Source: Cyanobacteriota bacterium (GTDB lineage: Bacteria > Cyanobacteriota > Vampirovibrionia > LMEP-6097). Taken from it: a DNA stretch of 41,269 bases. The translations under genes and the position numbers were made by a program. Under the pieces are notes generated by a model. That model did not search any database, had not been told where the DNA came from, and saw only the letters and a program-made list of their open reading frames with translations. The DNA is taken from positions 1 to 41,269 of the forward strand of contig JAQCFG010000012.1 in the NCBI GenBank assembly GCA_027618255.1, given 5' to 3'. Of this stretch, positions 26,733 to 37,499 are shown in pieces. How positions within the stretch are numbered: the first letter of the stretch is position 1; every line of letters begins with the position of its first letter.

Positions 26733-26815
26733 ATTTCTGTCACTATTGATTATAACGTTTTGTCTTGATTTGACTTAGTCAGGAACAAGTCTTTTAGTTT
26801 TTAACATTTTTTAAA

Positions 26816-27766
26816 TCAAGCAAAATCTACCAAGACATTCTCATTTCTATTTTGAGAAATCTGTCCATAAAAATAGGTACCAATATTGTTTAGTATCATG
26901 TTGAAGTGATTAATTGGATCAATGATTTCTTGTGGTAGGAAGCGTTGCAAGGCGTCTAGCACTGCATTGACGGCGTAGAAGATACCGGCTTTTTTCATGT
27001 CTGGATCTTGATGCTGAATCATTGTAATATCACCAGCAAAGCCACCAATATTGCGAATCAGTCCGCCTAGCTTGTTCATGAAGTTACGTTTGTTGGCGCC
27101 GAAGATCACACCAAGTAAGGAACCAACAAAGATAGTATGTCCAAAGACAGCCATGGTATGTCCTTGGTCTTTATCACTTCCAACAAAAATCTTTCTATTT
27201 TTACCGAGACCACCCTGGATAATCTCTTCAAGTATCTTGGTGCCGGCTTTAATATTTTTAAAGAAGTTATCAGCTTTGCTCATGACCCTGTCACCTACCA
27301 AGTGATTTTGGGTGAAGTCAAGCAAAGTCATTCCAGCACTCATACCCCTGGCTAGATGAATGTCTTCCAATTTCATCCAAGGTACAAAGAGAGGGTCGAG
27401 TGCTCTAGCGATAAAATCAATGACCTTGTTATTCTTGAGGGCTTCAACAGCTAGGTGAGCATAACGAATAGAAGTTACAGCTTTGGAGACTCTGACTGTA
27501 TTGGTGTTGAGAAAATCAGTGAGAGGTTTTGGTAAGAAATTCTTCAGGCAATTTAGTCCGGTGATTGCATGCATTGTTGACGAGATCCAATAGCCGTATT
27601 TGGGGAAATGCTTGGTAAAAAATTGATTTACAGCTCCATCTTCTTTAGGACTAAGAGTAGTTTCTGCTTTTACTACTAAAGGTTCTAATTTAGAACGGCT
27701 TGAAACAGTCTCTCTGGAATAAAGACCATCATGTAAGTTATTAGCTGCTTGGAGAAGCATGCTCAT
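26816..27766 (-). CDS. Hypothetical protein with hydrophobic segments
   Basis: I do not recognise this 316-aa protein. It has hydrophobic, glycine-rich stretches that may be membrane-associated, for example MAVFGHTIFVGSLLGVIFG (about residues 222-240) and a weaker one around YGYWISSTMHAITGL. No catalytic motif is visible. TATAAT (27775-27780) lies 8 bases before the ATG with no Shine-Dalgarno sequence. It lies 27 bases downstream of atpD, where atpC (epsilon) would be expected, but the sequence is not epsilon-like. Confidence 0.65.
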   Translation of the reverse strand: MSMLLQAANNLHDGLYSRETVSSRSKLEPLVVKAETTLSPKEDGAVNQFFTKHFPKYGYWISSTMHAITGLNCLKNFLPKPLTDFLNTNTVRVSKAVTSIRYAHLAVEALKNNKVIDFIARALDPLFVPWMKLEDIHLARGMSAGMTLLDFTQNHLVGDRVMSKADNFFKNIKAGTKILEEIIQGGLGKNRKIFVGSDKDQGHTMAVFGHTIFVGSLLGVIFGANKRNFMNKLGGLIRNIGGFAGDITMIQHQDPDMKKAGIFYAVNAVLDALQRFLPQEIIDPINHFNMILNNIGTYFYGQISQNRNENVLVDFA

Positions 27767-27793
27767 AAGATAAGATTATAGCTTATTCTAGAA

Positions 27794-30088
<2,295 letters not shown>

Positions 30089-30108
30089 ATGCTATCTTGT
30101 ATTGATAG

Positions 30109-30675
30109 ATGAGCTTAGTTTCCACAATTCAAGCTGGTCCTCTGCTTTCCGCTGATAATCAGGCTTTGGAATTAGGGAGAGAGAGGCTAGAAGCAGCAGT
30201 CATGAGTTTTGATCCAAGAGACCTTAATAGGTCTCTTGCCAAAGGTGATTGTGGTTGGTGTGAGAACGTTGATTATATTCTTCGTAAGGGTCTTGTAGAA
30301 GATTTGCCTGATATTACCAAAGCTATAGAACCATTGAACTATGCTAGTTCAGTTTTTTTGCAAGATATGGTTTTAATTCCTATAGCTAAAACACTTGCTC
30401 GTTCGATGACTGGGAGCTCTCTAAGAATTACTAATCAAAATAGTTTAGCAAAATTGTTTGAGCTAGCACCTCTTGCTTATCGTAAATTAACTGATGATTT
30501 ACGAGAAATGACTGACAACTTTTTTAATTGTGAACAAGAAGTATTTGATTTTGGAGAGATTTGTAGTCAAACCAATCTTTTTAGACCATTGTCTGAAATC
30601 ATTGGAAAATATATGGCAATGGTTTTAAAAGAGTATTGGGAGCCTGCTTTAGCAGAATGGACATCAAAAAACTAA
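30109..30675 (+). CDS. Hypothetical helical protein
   Basis: I do not recognise this 188-aa protein. It is helical, with a GDCGWCENVDYIL segment containing a CxxC pair and a Leu/Ile-rich middle. It lies 20 bases after the previous gene and overlaps the next by 19 bases. The hairpin-like ctatc..gatag directly before its ATG and the lack of a Shine-Dalgarno sequence leave the start moderately uncertain. Confidence 0.65.
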   Translation: MSLVSTIQAGPLLSADNQALELGRERLEAAVMSFDPRDLNRSLAKGDCGWCENVDYILRKGLVEDLPDITKAIEPLNYASSVFLQDMVLIPIAKTLARSMTGSSLRITNQNSLAKLFELAPLAYRKLTDDLREMTDNFFNCEQEVFDFGEICSQTNLFRPLSEIIGKYMAMVLKEYWEPALAEWTSKN

Positions 30676-31439
30676 GATTTGGATTATTGACAAAGGCTTT
30701 GCAGGAAGTTTTGCCTTTGGTCAAGATTGATTGTGCTGGTTTTGTTTTGAGTGAACGTGCTGATGAGAGTTTGAACAGATTGGCTCTTGAAATGGTGACT
30801 CAGTATATTAAACAAACTGACGAAAGATTTTGGCAAGTCTATTGGGCTCTATTGGATCAGGCTGAAGAAGAGCATTCTGAGTTTTGTTATAACCCTGGTT
30901 TTGAAAAAGAACATATGGCTTTTGCAATTAGCAATGCGTTTTTTTATTACCTCTCGACAATTGCTTTTATACCGAAGCTCTACAAGCAAAAATACTCGCG
31001 CGAGATTGACCCAGCAGATTACCGCAAAGCTGCCGGCAATATTCTTGTGCTTGGTTATCAATTGAGTAGGTTCCATTTTGATGTTTTTAGGGCTTTTATT
31101 TTTGCAACCAGTAAAACCAATGCTGGACTGAGCCCGAAGTTGCATCTTTTTGATACGGAGTGTTTTGATTTTGAGGATGATTTAGTTTTGTGTTTAAGCA
31201 CCAAGGTCAAGACTTTGATTAAAGTAGAGATTAGTAAACTAGAAGCCAAAGGCAGGCTCAGAGTGGATCAGCCTACTATTGGTTGCCCTGGATTATTTGT
31301 AAAGGATGAACAAGGTCGGGATATGATTAGTATTTTGCATAATCAAGTATTAGACTGTTTGGTGGAACTATCTTTTTTTGAGTCTTGCGCAGGTTTGTTC
31401 ACGGACACGCTAAAACGAAGTTTTAAGTCGGGTCCTTGA
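30657..31439 (+). CDS. Hypothetical helical protein
   Basis: I do not recognise this 260-aa protein. I chose the ATG at 30657 (MDIKKLRFGLLTKALQEV). An in-frame TTG at 30636 is an alternative. It is helical, with an aromatic-rich middle (AFAISNAFFYYLSTIAFIPK) that is only weakly hydrophobic. Overlap with the upstream gene implies coupling. Its last 17 bases overlap the convergent small membrane-protein gene. Confidence 0.65.
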   Translation: MDIKKLRFGLLTKALQEVLPLVKIDCAGFVLSERADESLNRLALEMVTQYIKQTDERFWQVYWALLDQAEEEHSEFCYNPGFEKEHMAFAISNAFFYYLSTIAFIPKLYKQKYSREIDPADYRKAAGNILVLGYQLSRFHFDVFRAFIFATSKTNAGLSPKLHLFDTECFDFEDDLVLCLSTKVKTLIKVEISKLEAKGRLRVDQPTIGCPGLFVKDEQGRDMISILHNQVLDCLVELSFFESCAGLFTDTLKRSFKSGP

Positions 31440-31689
31440 TAAGAGCTTCTGACTCTGTGGAGCAGATGTCAGATTGGGGATTAGATTTTGTCTTTTTTTG
31501 TGAGTTATTCATATGATCAACATAGCGTTTGATTTTGACAATACTCAGTATTAAGCCACAAGCTGCTGCAATAAGAATAGAGTTAACTAAATAATCGCCT
31601 TCACGGTTGTTCTCAAGCCAAGTGCCAACGAAGTAGCCTATTGCTACTGTTGCCGGGATTACATAGGCGATATCGATTAGTGGTCCCAT
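31423..31689 (-). CDS. Small two-TM membrane protein, possibly AtpI/AtpZ-like
   Basis: This 88-aa protein has two hydrophobic helices, IAYVIPATVAIGYFVGTWL and LVNSILIAAACGLILSIVKI, separated by a short charged loop, and a Lys/Asn-rich tail. Size and layout resemble the ATP synthase-associated AtpI/AtpZ family (glycine-rich double hairpin), but the conserved motif is not clear and the gene is not in an ATP synthase operon. TACAAT (31696-31701) lies exactly 6 bases before the ATG. Confidence 0.6.
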   Translation of the reverse strand: MGPLIDIAYVIPATVAIGYFVGTWLENNREGDYLVNSILIAAACGLILSIVKIKRYVDHMNNSQKKTKSNPQSDICSTESEALIKDPT

Positions 31690-31730
31690 GACTCTATTGT
31701 ATCAATAGACTTGTTCTGAAAGTCGAAATT

Positions 31731-31893
31731 CTCTAGGAGCTTGTCATCCAGCCCAAATTACTAAATATAAAGATCTCAGTTAATAAATATGGGCTGGGTT
31801 ACACGCTCCTAGAGGATCAAGACCTGCGTTCCGTATGGTTGCTACCTTTTGAGCGACCTGTATCTTCGAAACAGCGTTGCGAAGATACAGGTC
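31731..31893. ncRNA. Highly structured intergenic element, possible ncRNA
   Basis: Two strong folds lie side by side between lexA and the small membrane protein gene. Fold 1 has outer arms ctctaggagc (31731-31740) / gctcctagag (31805-31814), a symmetric 5-base internal loop and inner arms 31746-31755 / 31790-31799 (atccagccca / tgggctgggt, one wobble pair). Fold 2 is a perfect 14-bp stem gacctgtatcttcg (31855-31868) / cgaagatacaggtc (31880-31893) with an 11-base loop. The layout, with long arms and an internal bubble, is reminiscent of 6S-type RNAs, but I see no family signature and the strand is unclear. Confidence 0.4.
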
Positions 31894-31909
31894 TAGTGTT
31901 TTGTCGGAC

Positions 31910-32617
31910 TTAGGTTTTCCTGACAACACCTTTAACCACTCCTTGAATCTTGATATCGTCTAATTTGGGATCAATGTATATAGGTTCCATTGTTGGATTT
32001 TCTGGTTGCAATCTTATTCTGCCATCTTCTTTGTAATAACGCTTGAGGGTAGCAGCTTCATCATTAATTAGAGCAACTACAATCTCGCCATTGTGAGCAG
32101 AGTCTCTAGGTTCAATAAGTACCAAGTCACCATCAGAGATTAAAGCATCTATCATGCTTTGACCTTTGACTCTGAGCGCGTAGCAACCTTCTGAAAAATA
32201 AGTATCAAGCTCAAGAAAGTCATTTGCTTTTTCCATAACGTCAAGCGGCGCTCCAGCGGCGATCTTGCCAAGTATCGGAATCTGGCTACGTACAACACTA
32301 AACTCAGGAGCGCCAGCTTCAATAGAACGAGAATCAAAGTTGCCGTTGAATTTATCAGCTTTGCTTATTTCTGGGAATTTTGCTCTGCAATGTCCTAATA
32401 CTTCTTGATCTGAGATTTGTACTGAACGTGCTGACCCAGTGTTCCACGTGACAGCTAATTTCTTGCGAAGTGCTGTCATATGGTACTGGAGGGTGCCCTT
32501 GGTGATGCCCATTTGTGCAGCGATCTCGTCGAGGGTTGGAGGATAATGGAATTGATTAGTGAGTTGGTATATAACTTCAGCTGTTTCTTCTTGTTTGGGG
32601 GATAATTGTGTGGCCAT
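31910..32617 (-). CDS. lexA: LexA-type SOS repressor
   Basis: LexA represses DNA-damage genes and self-cleaves when RecA filaments form. The 235-aa protein has an N-terminal winged helix-turn-helix (TLDEIAAQMGITKGTLQYHM, 28-47), a Gln/Asp-containing linker, the cleavage site AAGAP (Ala121-Gly122), catalytic Ser154 in KGQSM and Lys192 in ATLKRYY. It is somewhat longer than E. coli LexA (202 aa). AGGAG lies six bases before the ATG, and a promoter TTGCCA-17-TACTAT lies upstream. No classical LexA box of either the Gram-positive or the proteobacterial kind is obvious, so its operator needs identification. Confidence 0.95.
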   Translation of the reverse strand: MATQLSPKQEETAEVIYQLTNQFHYPPTLDEIAAQMGITKGTLQYHMTALRKKLAVTWNTGSARSVQISDQEVLGHCRAKFPEISKADKFNGNFDSRSIEAGAPEFSVVRSQIPILGKIAAGAPLDVMEKANDFLELDTYFSEGCYALRVKGQSMIDALISDGDLVLIEPRDSAHNGEIVVALINDEAATLKRYYKEDGRIRLQPENPTMEPIYIDPKLDDIKIQGVVKGVVRKT

Positions 32618-32631
32618 TTGTTGCTCCTATT

Positions 32632-32693
32632 TGAGAGAGTCTCACCGAGAAGACCCTTACTTATATAGTAGCATATAGATGTATGGATGGCAA
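32632..32693 (-). promoter_or_regulatory. lexA promoter and leader dyad
   Basis: On the minus strand TTGCCA (32688-32693), a 17-bp spacer and TACTAT (32665-32670). The leader contains a perfect tgaga-gag-tctca dyad (32632-32644). The spacer has CATA..TATG symmetry that could be the autoregulatory LexA site. Confidence 0.5.
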
Positions 32694-32733
32694 GTGGTTC
32701 TTGAATTTATCTTGTATGTGACGCTCGCAAGGC

Positions 32734-32761
32734 AATAGATCTGTTTCGAAACAGGTCTATT
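32734..32761. repeat. Dispersed palindrome, copy 2
   Basis: This 28-base near-perfect palindrome has arms aatagatctgttt/aaacaggtctatt around cg. It matches 24 of 28 positions at 14942-14969. A partial copy (aatagacttgttctgaa) lies at 31704-31720. It sits between lexA and the 3' end of the membrane protein gene. Confidence 0.5.
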
Positions 32762-32764
32762 GAA

Positions 32765-33247
32765 CTATATAAAGTAGGTGAGTAACAAGAGACTAAGCAG
32801 GAAATTAATACGGTGCATAATTTCACTTTGTTTGTGAAGGCTTCTAAATTCATTTGAATCATCTTCAAAAGATTGAATTATTGCTGGTGATAATTTAAAA
32901 GCGATATAGAGACTGATAGCTGTGATCGCAATTACCAAGAGTATTGAATTAATTAAATCTCCATTCATGACTTTGGTCATTGCCTCTCCTGTACCGGTTT
33001 CTATAGTGAAGTTGAAACTGTGTATGAAAATCAATTCAGCGAATTTGGCAAGAGCAAGTGCAAGTGCTGAGAATTTGATCCAGCAATCGAATTTGCCGAA
33101 AGTCGTAATCATGATAGTGCTCGCTTCTTCTCGACAGAGATTAGCAAAGAGAGTTGGTGCAACTAATGCGCCGATAACTAGAGTGCCGCCACTGATTATC
33201 ACCAAAGCTAGTAATTGAACGAGATTAAGAATTTCTTGAATGGACAT
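32765..33247 (-). CDS. DUF4149-like integral membrane protein
   Basis: This 160-aa protein has four hydrophobic helices, starting LVQLLALVIISGGTLVIGAL with the family-like GG..GA..AP.LF pattern (VIGALVAPTLFANL). Function unknown. I chose the ATG at 33247 (MSIQEILNLVQLL), because TAGAAT lies 8 bases upstream. A longer frame reaching 33412 runs through the tsaB promoter and is unlikely. It is divergent from tsaB with only 64 bases between starts. Confidence 0.72.
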   Translation of the reverse strand: MSIQEILNLVQLLALVIISGGTLVIGALVAPTLFANLCREEASTIMITTFGKFDCWIKFSALALALAKFAELIFIHSFNFTIETGTGEAMTKVMNGDLINSILLVIAITAISLYIAFKLSPAIIQSFEDDSNEFRSLHKQSEIMHRINFLLSLLLLTYFI

Positions 33248-33311
33248 AAGTGTATATTCTAGAACATGGCTGAGATATATGCAAATCGTGTAAGTTATAA
33301 TCACAAAGCAG

Positions 33312-33896
33312 ATGTTAGTCCTAGCCCTAGATTCAAGTCGCAAACAGCAATCAATTGCTTTATTTAATACTGAAACTAATAAATTTCTATTTAGTCTTAG
33401 TGCCCAAAACAAATCATCACAATTGATGCCTGCTTTGGTTCAAGCCTTTGAGGGAGCCGGTATCAAGCCCCAAGAACTGGAGCTTCTTGCTTGCTCAGTG
33501 GGACCTGGTTCATTTACTGGGATTCGCACGGCTCTCACTATTGTCAAAACTATGGCTGCACAATTGGATCTGCCAATTATAACTGTCAACAATTTCGATT
33601 TACTGCGTCATAAATTCAAGTTGAGCCCCCAAGATCCAGTCTTGATGCATGCTGGCAAGAATGATTATTTTTTGTCTTTAGATAATGATTATAATAATCC
33701 AGAGACAAATTTGTTTTCATTTGAGACCTTGGGCTATGATTTGCTAGATTTGGCCGAGACTAGCACAGCTGAGTTGATAATTGACTACATACAGACTCAT
33801 CCAGAACTCCAGTCAATTAAATATACAGAACTCCAGCCTTATTATTTGCGTGAGCCTAGTGTTAATCAAAAAACTTCTACTGGATTGCCACGTTAG
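33312..33896 (+). CDS. tsaB: tRNA threonylcarbamoyladenosine biosynthesis protein TsaB
   Basis: TsaB is the ASKHA-fold partner of TsaD in making the t6A modification of ANN-decoding tRNAs. The 194-aa protein has LALDSSRKQQSIALF at the N-terminus, the CSVGPGSFTGIRTAL signature and a typical C-terminal tail with PYYLREPSV. TsaD, TsaE and TsaC are not nearby. TATAAT (33296-33301) lies 10 bases upstream of the ATG and no Shine-Dalgarno sequence is present. Confidence 0.92.
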   Translation: MLVLALDSSRKQQSIALFNTETNKFLFSLSAQNKSSQLMPALVQAFEGAGIKPQELELLACSVGPGSFTGIRTALTIVKTMAAQLDLPIITVNNFDLLRHKFKLSPQDPVLMHAGKNDYFLSLDNDYNNPETNLFSFETLGYDLLDLAETSTAELIIDYIQTHPELQSIKYTELQPYYLREPSVNQKTSTGLPR

Positions 33897-33984
33897 GCTG
33901 CCCTGCGGGGCTTTAGTTCCTGTACTGTTGACCAAGGTTGTCCATTCTTCCTGAATCTTCGTAATGATGGCTTATAATAGGACT

Positions 33985-34680
33985 ATGTCCTTAGAGCAAG
34001 CTCTCAAATATTTTAGAGAGGCAGACTTTGCTGCTGCACTCAATGCTTGTCTCAAATTAGAACAAGATCTACATCAAGCAGATTTGTACAAAATTAAGGA
34101 ACTCAAGGCGCGTTGTTTGCTTGAATTGAAACAAGCGCAAGAAGCTAGTGTGATTTTTGAAGAACTAGAACTCTATAGTCAAGCGGCTTATGCGGCGATA
34201 TTGAATCGGGATCTTGAACGTGCTACTCGCCTATATAAAGAAGCGGAGTATTCACCAGCGCGTAAGTGGGGAGAGTTTTTGATTGCGTTTTTACAAAGTG
34301 ATGACAAGCTGTCGATTGCTAGTCCTGGTTACTTGACTTTTAGATTGTACACAGAAGCTACGATTGGTTATTTTTTGACTTACGATCTTAAGGACTATTT
34401 TGATAAATTTTTGCGACATCGTAATGATCTCATTCAGGTTTATCCAGAAACGCTTAAAGATATTGGTTCAGCGTATTTAGCACGTAAAGAATATCAAACA
34501 GCGCTTGTCCTTTTAGAAGAAGCCAAAAGCAAATTTGTACATGATACTGGGGTTCATTTTAAGTCGGCTATGGCTTATTTTGCTTTGGATATGCCTGAAA
34601 AGGCAAAACCCTTCTTAAATACAGTAGCTAAAATGCTACCAGGTAGTACTTTAATCCAGAGATTGTTGAAAATTCACTGA
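33985..34680 (+). CDS. TPR-repeat protein
   Basis: This 231-aa protein is made of helix-turn-helix repeats of tetratricopeptide type, for example ALKYFREADFAAALNACLKL at the start and ALVLLEEAKSKFVHDTGVHF near the C-terminus. It is probably a scaffold. I chose the ATG at 33985 (MSLEQALKYF), because TATAAT (33973-33978) lies exactly six bases before it. An ATG at 33964 lies upstream of that box. A small GC hairpin (gcccTGCGgggc) after the tsaB stop separates the two genes. Confidence 0.75.
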   Translation: MSLEQALKYFREADFAAALNACLKLEQDLHQADLYKIKELKARCLLELKQAQEASVIFEELELYSQAAYAAILNRDLERATRLYKEAEYSPARKWGEFLIAFLQSDDKLSIASPGYLTFRLYTEATIGYFLTYDLKDYFDKFLRHRNDLIQVYPETLKDIGSAYLARKEYQTALVLLEEAKSKFVHDTGVHFKSAMAYFALDMPEKAKPFLNTVAKMLPGSTLIQRLLKIH

Positions 34681-34768
34681 CAAAAGCAGCATATTAACCC
34701 TTATTTAGCTAATCCGTAATACAAATAGCCTAGCTGAGCTATTAAATAGTCCTTTTGGCCTATCTAGC

Positions 34769-34798
34769 TTGGCCATACATAGCGGGAATATATATATT
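34769..34798 (+). promoter_or_regulatory. Probable promoter of the flagellar three-gene operon
   Basis: TTGGCC (34769-34774), an 18-bp spacer and TATATT (34793-34798), 14 bases before the ATG. The leader has a weak AAGAGA. Confidence 0.4.
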
Positions 34799-34812
34799 AA
34801 GAGACCCAATTT

Positions 34813-35130
34813 ATGGATATCAAAGGTATTAATTCAAATGAATCTACCAATGCAATGGAGCAAATCTTGCTTTATGGTAATAAGTCAAGTTCGAAAGAAG
34901 CAGCTAAGACTCAATCTACTATAGAGCCACCAGGATTAGATCAAGCACAGGCTGATGTTTTTAATGCTGTAAAAGCAGAAGTTAGAGCAGCAGGAAACCA
35001 AGCAAGAGCTAAGATGGTCGCAGAATTACGTCAGCAATTTTTGGCTGGTGAATTAAATGCAGCATATCAAGGAACGGATATTGCGGATTCTTTACTTGCG
35101 GATGGTTATGGAGAGTTTTTAGTTACTTAG
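34813..35130 (+). CDS. FlgM-like anti-sigma-28 factor (tentative)
   Basis: This 105-aa protein starts MDIKGINSNESTNAMEQILL, then has a disordered Ser/Lys segment and a helical C-terminus with FLAGELNAAYQGTDIADSLL. That resembles the FlgM C-terminus (short helix, G-Y, then IA..LL), which holds sigma-28 until hook completion. Identity rests on this pattern, the small size and the flgN-like gene 8 bases downstream, the usual flgM-flgN order. No sigma-28 gene is in the window. Confidence 0.55.
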   Translation: MDIKGINSNESTNAMEQILLYGNKSSSKEAAKTQSTIEPPGLDQAQADVFNAVKAEVRAAGNQARAKMVAELRQQFLAGELNAAYQGTDIADSLLADGYGEFLVT

Positions 35131-35137
35131 GATTGTT

Positions 35138-35611
35138 ATGAAGCATTTATTAGATATTTTAGATAAAGAGACTGAGGTTTATACAAACTACTTGGATCTT
35201 GCTACTCAAAAAAAGACAGCGTTGATTGAAAATGATATCGATGCACTTGAGTTAATTACTGATCAGGAAAAAGGTTTGTCAACAAAGGTACTTGCTCTTG
35301 AAGCAGCTCGTGTTGAATTCTTACGTGAGCAAGGTTTCCCAGCATCTATTCAATTGAGTGAATTAGTTCCTCAATTGGACAAAGCAGACCAAAAAGAGCT
35401 TACTGCCAAAGCTGCTAGTCTTAAAGAAGTTCTTACTCAGTGTAAAAAATTTACTGAGAACAATATGGCGCTTATGAAGCAGTCATCTAATTATATAAAT
35501 CATATGATTAAAATCTTTACATCATCACTCAATGGTTCTAAGCCGGCGACGTATTCAGGAAAGGGGACCAATAAGTTTGAGGCGGGGAAAATTGCAGATA
35601 TTCAAGGATAG
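35138..35611 (+). CDS. FlgN-like flagellar export chaperone
   Basis: This 157-aa coiled-coil protein has the FlgN pattern: LLDILDKETEVYTNYLDLAT, then KTALIENDIDALELITDQEK, and a long helix to about residue 130, followed by a flexible tail. FlgN chaperones hook-associated proteins FlgK and FlgL to the export gate. It lies between the FlgM-like gene and motA, with spacings of 8 and 10 bases, which supports a flagellar role. Confidence 0.68.
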   Translation: MKHLLDILDKETEVYTNYLDLATQKKTALIENDIDALELITDQEKGLSTKVLALEAARVEFLREQGFPASIQLSELVPQLDKADQKELTAKAASLKEVLTQCKKFTENNMALMKQSSNYINHMIKIFTSSLNGSKPATYSGKGTNKFEAGKIADIQG

Positions 35612-35620
35612 AACAACGTT

Positions 35621-36484
35621 ATGATGACCATTGTTTTTTTAGTGCTGGTTTCGGTCTGCGTTTTCGGTGGCTTCATGCTCGAGGGCGGTCCGATTCATGC
35701 TATTTATTCTGTTTGGCAAGAGTATATAATTGTTTTTGGTTCTGGTTCGTTTATCTTTTTGGCTATGATGCCAAGTAAAATTTTGAAGCATATTGGTACT
35801 TATATGAGCGGTCCTTTTGTTGCTTCTAAATACGAAAAAGATACTTATACAGATGCTCTTAAAGTAATGTACGAAAGTTTTGTTAACCTTAAACGTAGTG
35901 GCTTATTGAGTTTAGAGAAAGATGTTTCTAACCCTGAAGCTAGTTCTATTTTTTCGAAATATCCAAGTTTTTTGGGTAATCATCACGCACTTGATTTTTA
36001 CTGTGACTCACTTAAGTTAGTCATTAACTATAATTCAAAACCAGAAGATGTTGAACAAGCAATGAACGTTGAGCTTGATGCGCATCATGCTGAAGCACAT
36101 ATTGCACCGGGCGCTCTTAATAGAGTTGCGGATGCGATGCCAGCGGTTGGTATTGTGGCTGCGGTTCTTGGTGTAATTATTGCGATGGCTCATATTGATG
36201 GTCCTCCTGCAGAGCTAGGACACAAAGTATCAGCTGCATTGACGGGTACACTACTCGGAATTTTTACAGCTTATGGTTATTGCCAACCAATTGCACAACA
36301 TATTGAATATCTTGGTGAAGATGAAGCTCAATATTTTCAATGTCTTAAAGAAGGGCTTATCACTTATTTAGGTGGAGCTGAACCAATGGCAGCTGTTGAG
36401 ATAGCTCGCCGTTCTATTCATAGTTATAATCGTCCAAGTAGTCTGGAACTTGAAGAGGCTATTTCTGGGATTAGGCCTAGATAG
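35621..36484 (+). CDS. motA: Flagellar motor stator protein MotA
   Basis: MotA is a proton-channel stator subunit in the inner membrane. The 287-aa protein has four membrane segments: VFLVLVSVCVFGGFMLEGGP at the N-terminus, YIIVFGSGSFIFLAMM, and the pair around AMPAVGIVAAVLGVIIAMAH and LTGTLLGIFTAYGYCQP. The cytoplasmic loop and the PAVG proline motif match the family. motB, usually the next gene, is missing: the following gene is convergent and unrelated. The operon is flgM-like, flgN-like, motA. Confidence 0.93.
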   Translation: MMTIVFLVLVSVCVFGGFMLEGGPIHAIYSVWQEYIIVFGSGSFIFLAMMPSKILKHIGTYMSGPFVASKYEKDTYTDALKVMYESFVNLKRSGLLSLEKDVSNPEASSIFSKYPSFLGNHHALDFYCDSLKLVINYNSKPEDVEQAMNVELDAHHAEAHIAPGALNRVADAMPAVGIVAAVLGVIIAMAHIDGPPAELGHKVSAALTGTLLGIFTAYGYCQPIAQHIEYLGEDEAQYFQCLKEGLITYLGGAEPMAAVEIARRSIHSYNRPSSLELEEAISGIRPR

Positions 36485-37457
36485 GTCTTTTATGAATAAC
36501 TAAATAAGGAAGTCCTTGAGTAGTCAAGTCTTGGCATAGAGACTCTCTTTGAGACGGATTGATATTGAGTGGGAAATATAGAGCTTGTTTTGGATTGGTC
36601 TTGGCATCGAGCTTGGCTTGGTAGATCTTTGTGATGGCAGCGTTGATAGCATCAACTACTCTGGTGGTTTGTTCTTTATCCTTTTCGTTTGTTTGTTCAA
36701 TATGAACTAGACCGAGATACTGAAATTCATAAGCCTTTGCTATGACTCTGTGGAAGTCTAGAGCGGATTTGAGATTGGGATTTTGTTTTAGTAATAGGTG
36801 GATGAGTCTTCTGTTTGAGTTCCGAATTAATTCCACTCTCTTTTTGTAATTGAGAGCAGAATCCTTTTGGGGATTAATGTAATTTGCAAGTAATCTGGTG
36901 TTCTGATCTAATTTGGATGCTGGTTTTGTATCGTCTTGATCAAGAGGCTTACAGGCTTGTTTGGTTCTTTCTGCAAGTGTGTCGATAATGAGATAGTCGA
37001 TATAATCCAAAAAATTTGCAAGTGGTAAAATTGTTGGTTTACTGAGAGAGTCTATTGATTGGGTTGTTTGAAAATTGGAATCATTCACTACGACACTATT
37101 GAAGATTGATACGTAACAAGCGTCTAGCCAATGACTTAGTTTTCTATGTATAGATTCTGTCCTTGAATTATGAGAATCATATTCACAAATTAAGATTGGG
37201 ATTGGTCCATGATAGTTTTGAGCAGGAGCTTGAGAACTAGTTACTTGGTAGGATGATCCTAAGATATTGTTTGTGGTTCGAATTAGTTTAGTGCAGATGT
37301 CTGTAAAACTATTTGGTCTATCACCGCAGACTGTTGCATGAATTTGTGTCCTATACTGATTTTCTTTTTCACTGAGTTCTCTTGCCTGGACTTCATGTCT
37401 TCTAAGATTAAACACTGATCGTATTGGGACGCTGGTATTAAAGACAACAATTGCCAT
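36477..37457 (-). CDS. Hypothetical protein
   Basis: I do not recognise this 326-aa protein. It is soluble and mixed alpha/beta, with no signal peptide or recognisable motif. The N-terminus MAIVVFNTSVPIRSVFNLRR and a long basic helical middle (LNYKKRVELIRNSNRRLIHL) are notable. It ends inside the last codons of motA on the other strand (8-base overlap). It starts 43 bases after the mscS stop on the same strand. Confidence 0.65.
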   Translation of the reverse strand: MAIVVFNTSVPIRSVFNLRRHEVQARELSEKENQYRTQIHATVCGDRPNSFTDICTKLIRTTNNILGSSYQVTSSQAPAQNYHGPIPILICEYDSHNSRTESIHRKLSHWLDACYVSIFNSVVVNDSNFQTTQSIDSLSKPTILPLANFLDYIDYLIIDTLAERTKQACKPLDQDDTKPASKLDQNTRLLANYINPQKDSALNYKKRVELIRNSNRRLIHLLLKQNPNLKSALDFHRVIAKAYEFQYLGLVHIEQTNEKDKEQTTRVVDAINAAITKIYQAKLDAKTNPKQALYFPLNINPSQRESLCQDLTTQGLPYLVIHKRPI

Positions 37458-37499
37458 TAATTAAACAATCGCATATTATGTAGAGGAGATTTGGGTTTC

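Noticed and set aside
33248-33412. N-terminal extension of the DUF4149-like membrane protein
   Set aside because: The extension overlaps the divergent tsaB start and promoter. The family-like sequence begins at the ATG at 33247.
34744-34768. Sigma-28 flagellar promoter (TAAA..GCCTATCT) upstream of the flgM-like gene
   Set aside because: The gap between the half-sites is about four bases too short for the sigma-28 consensus. TTGGCC-18-TATATT fits better.
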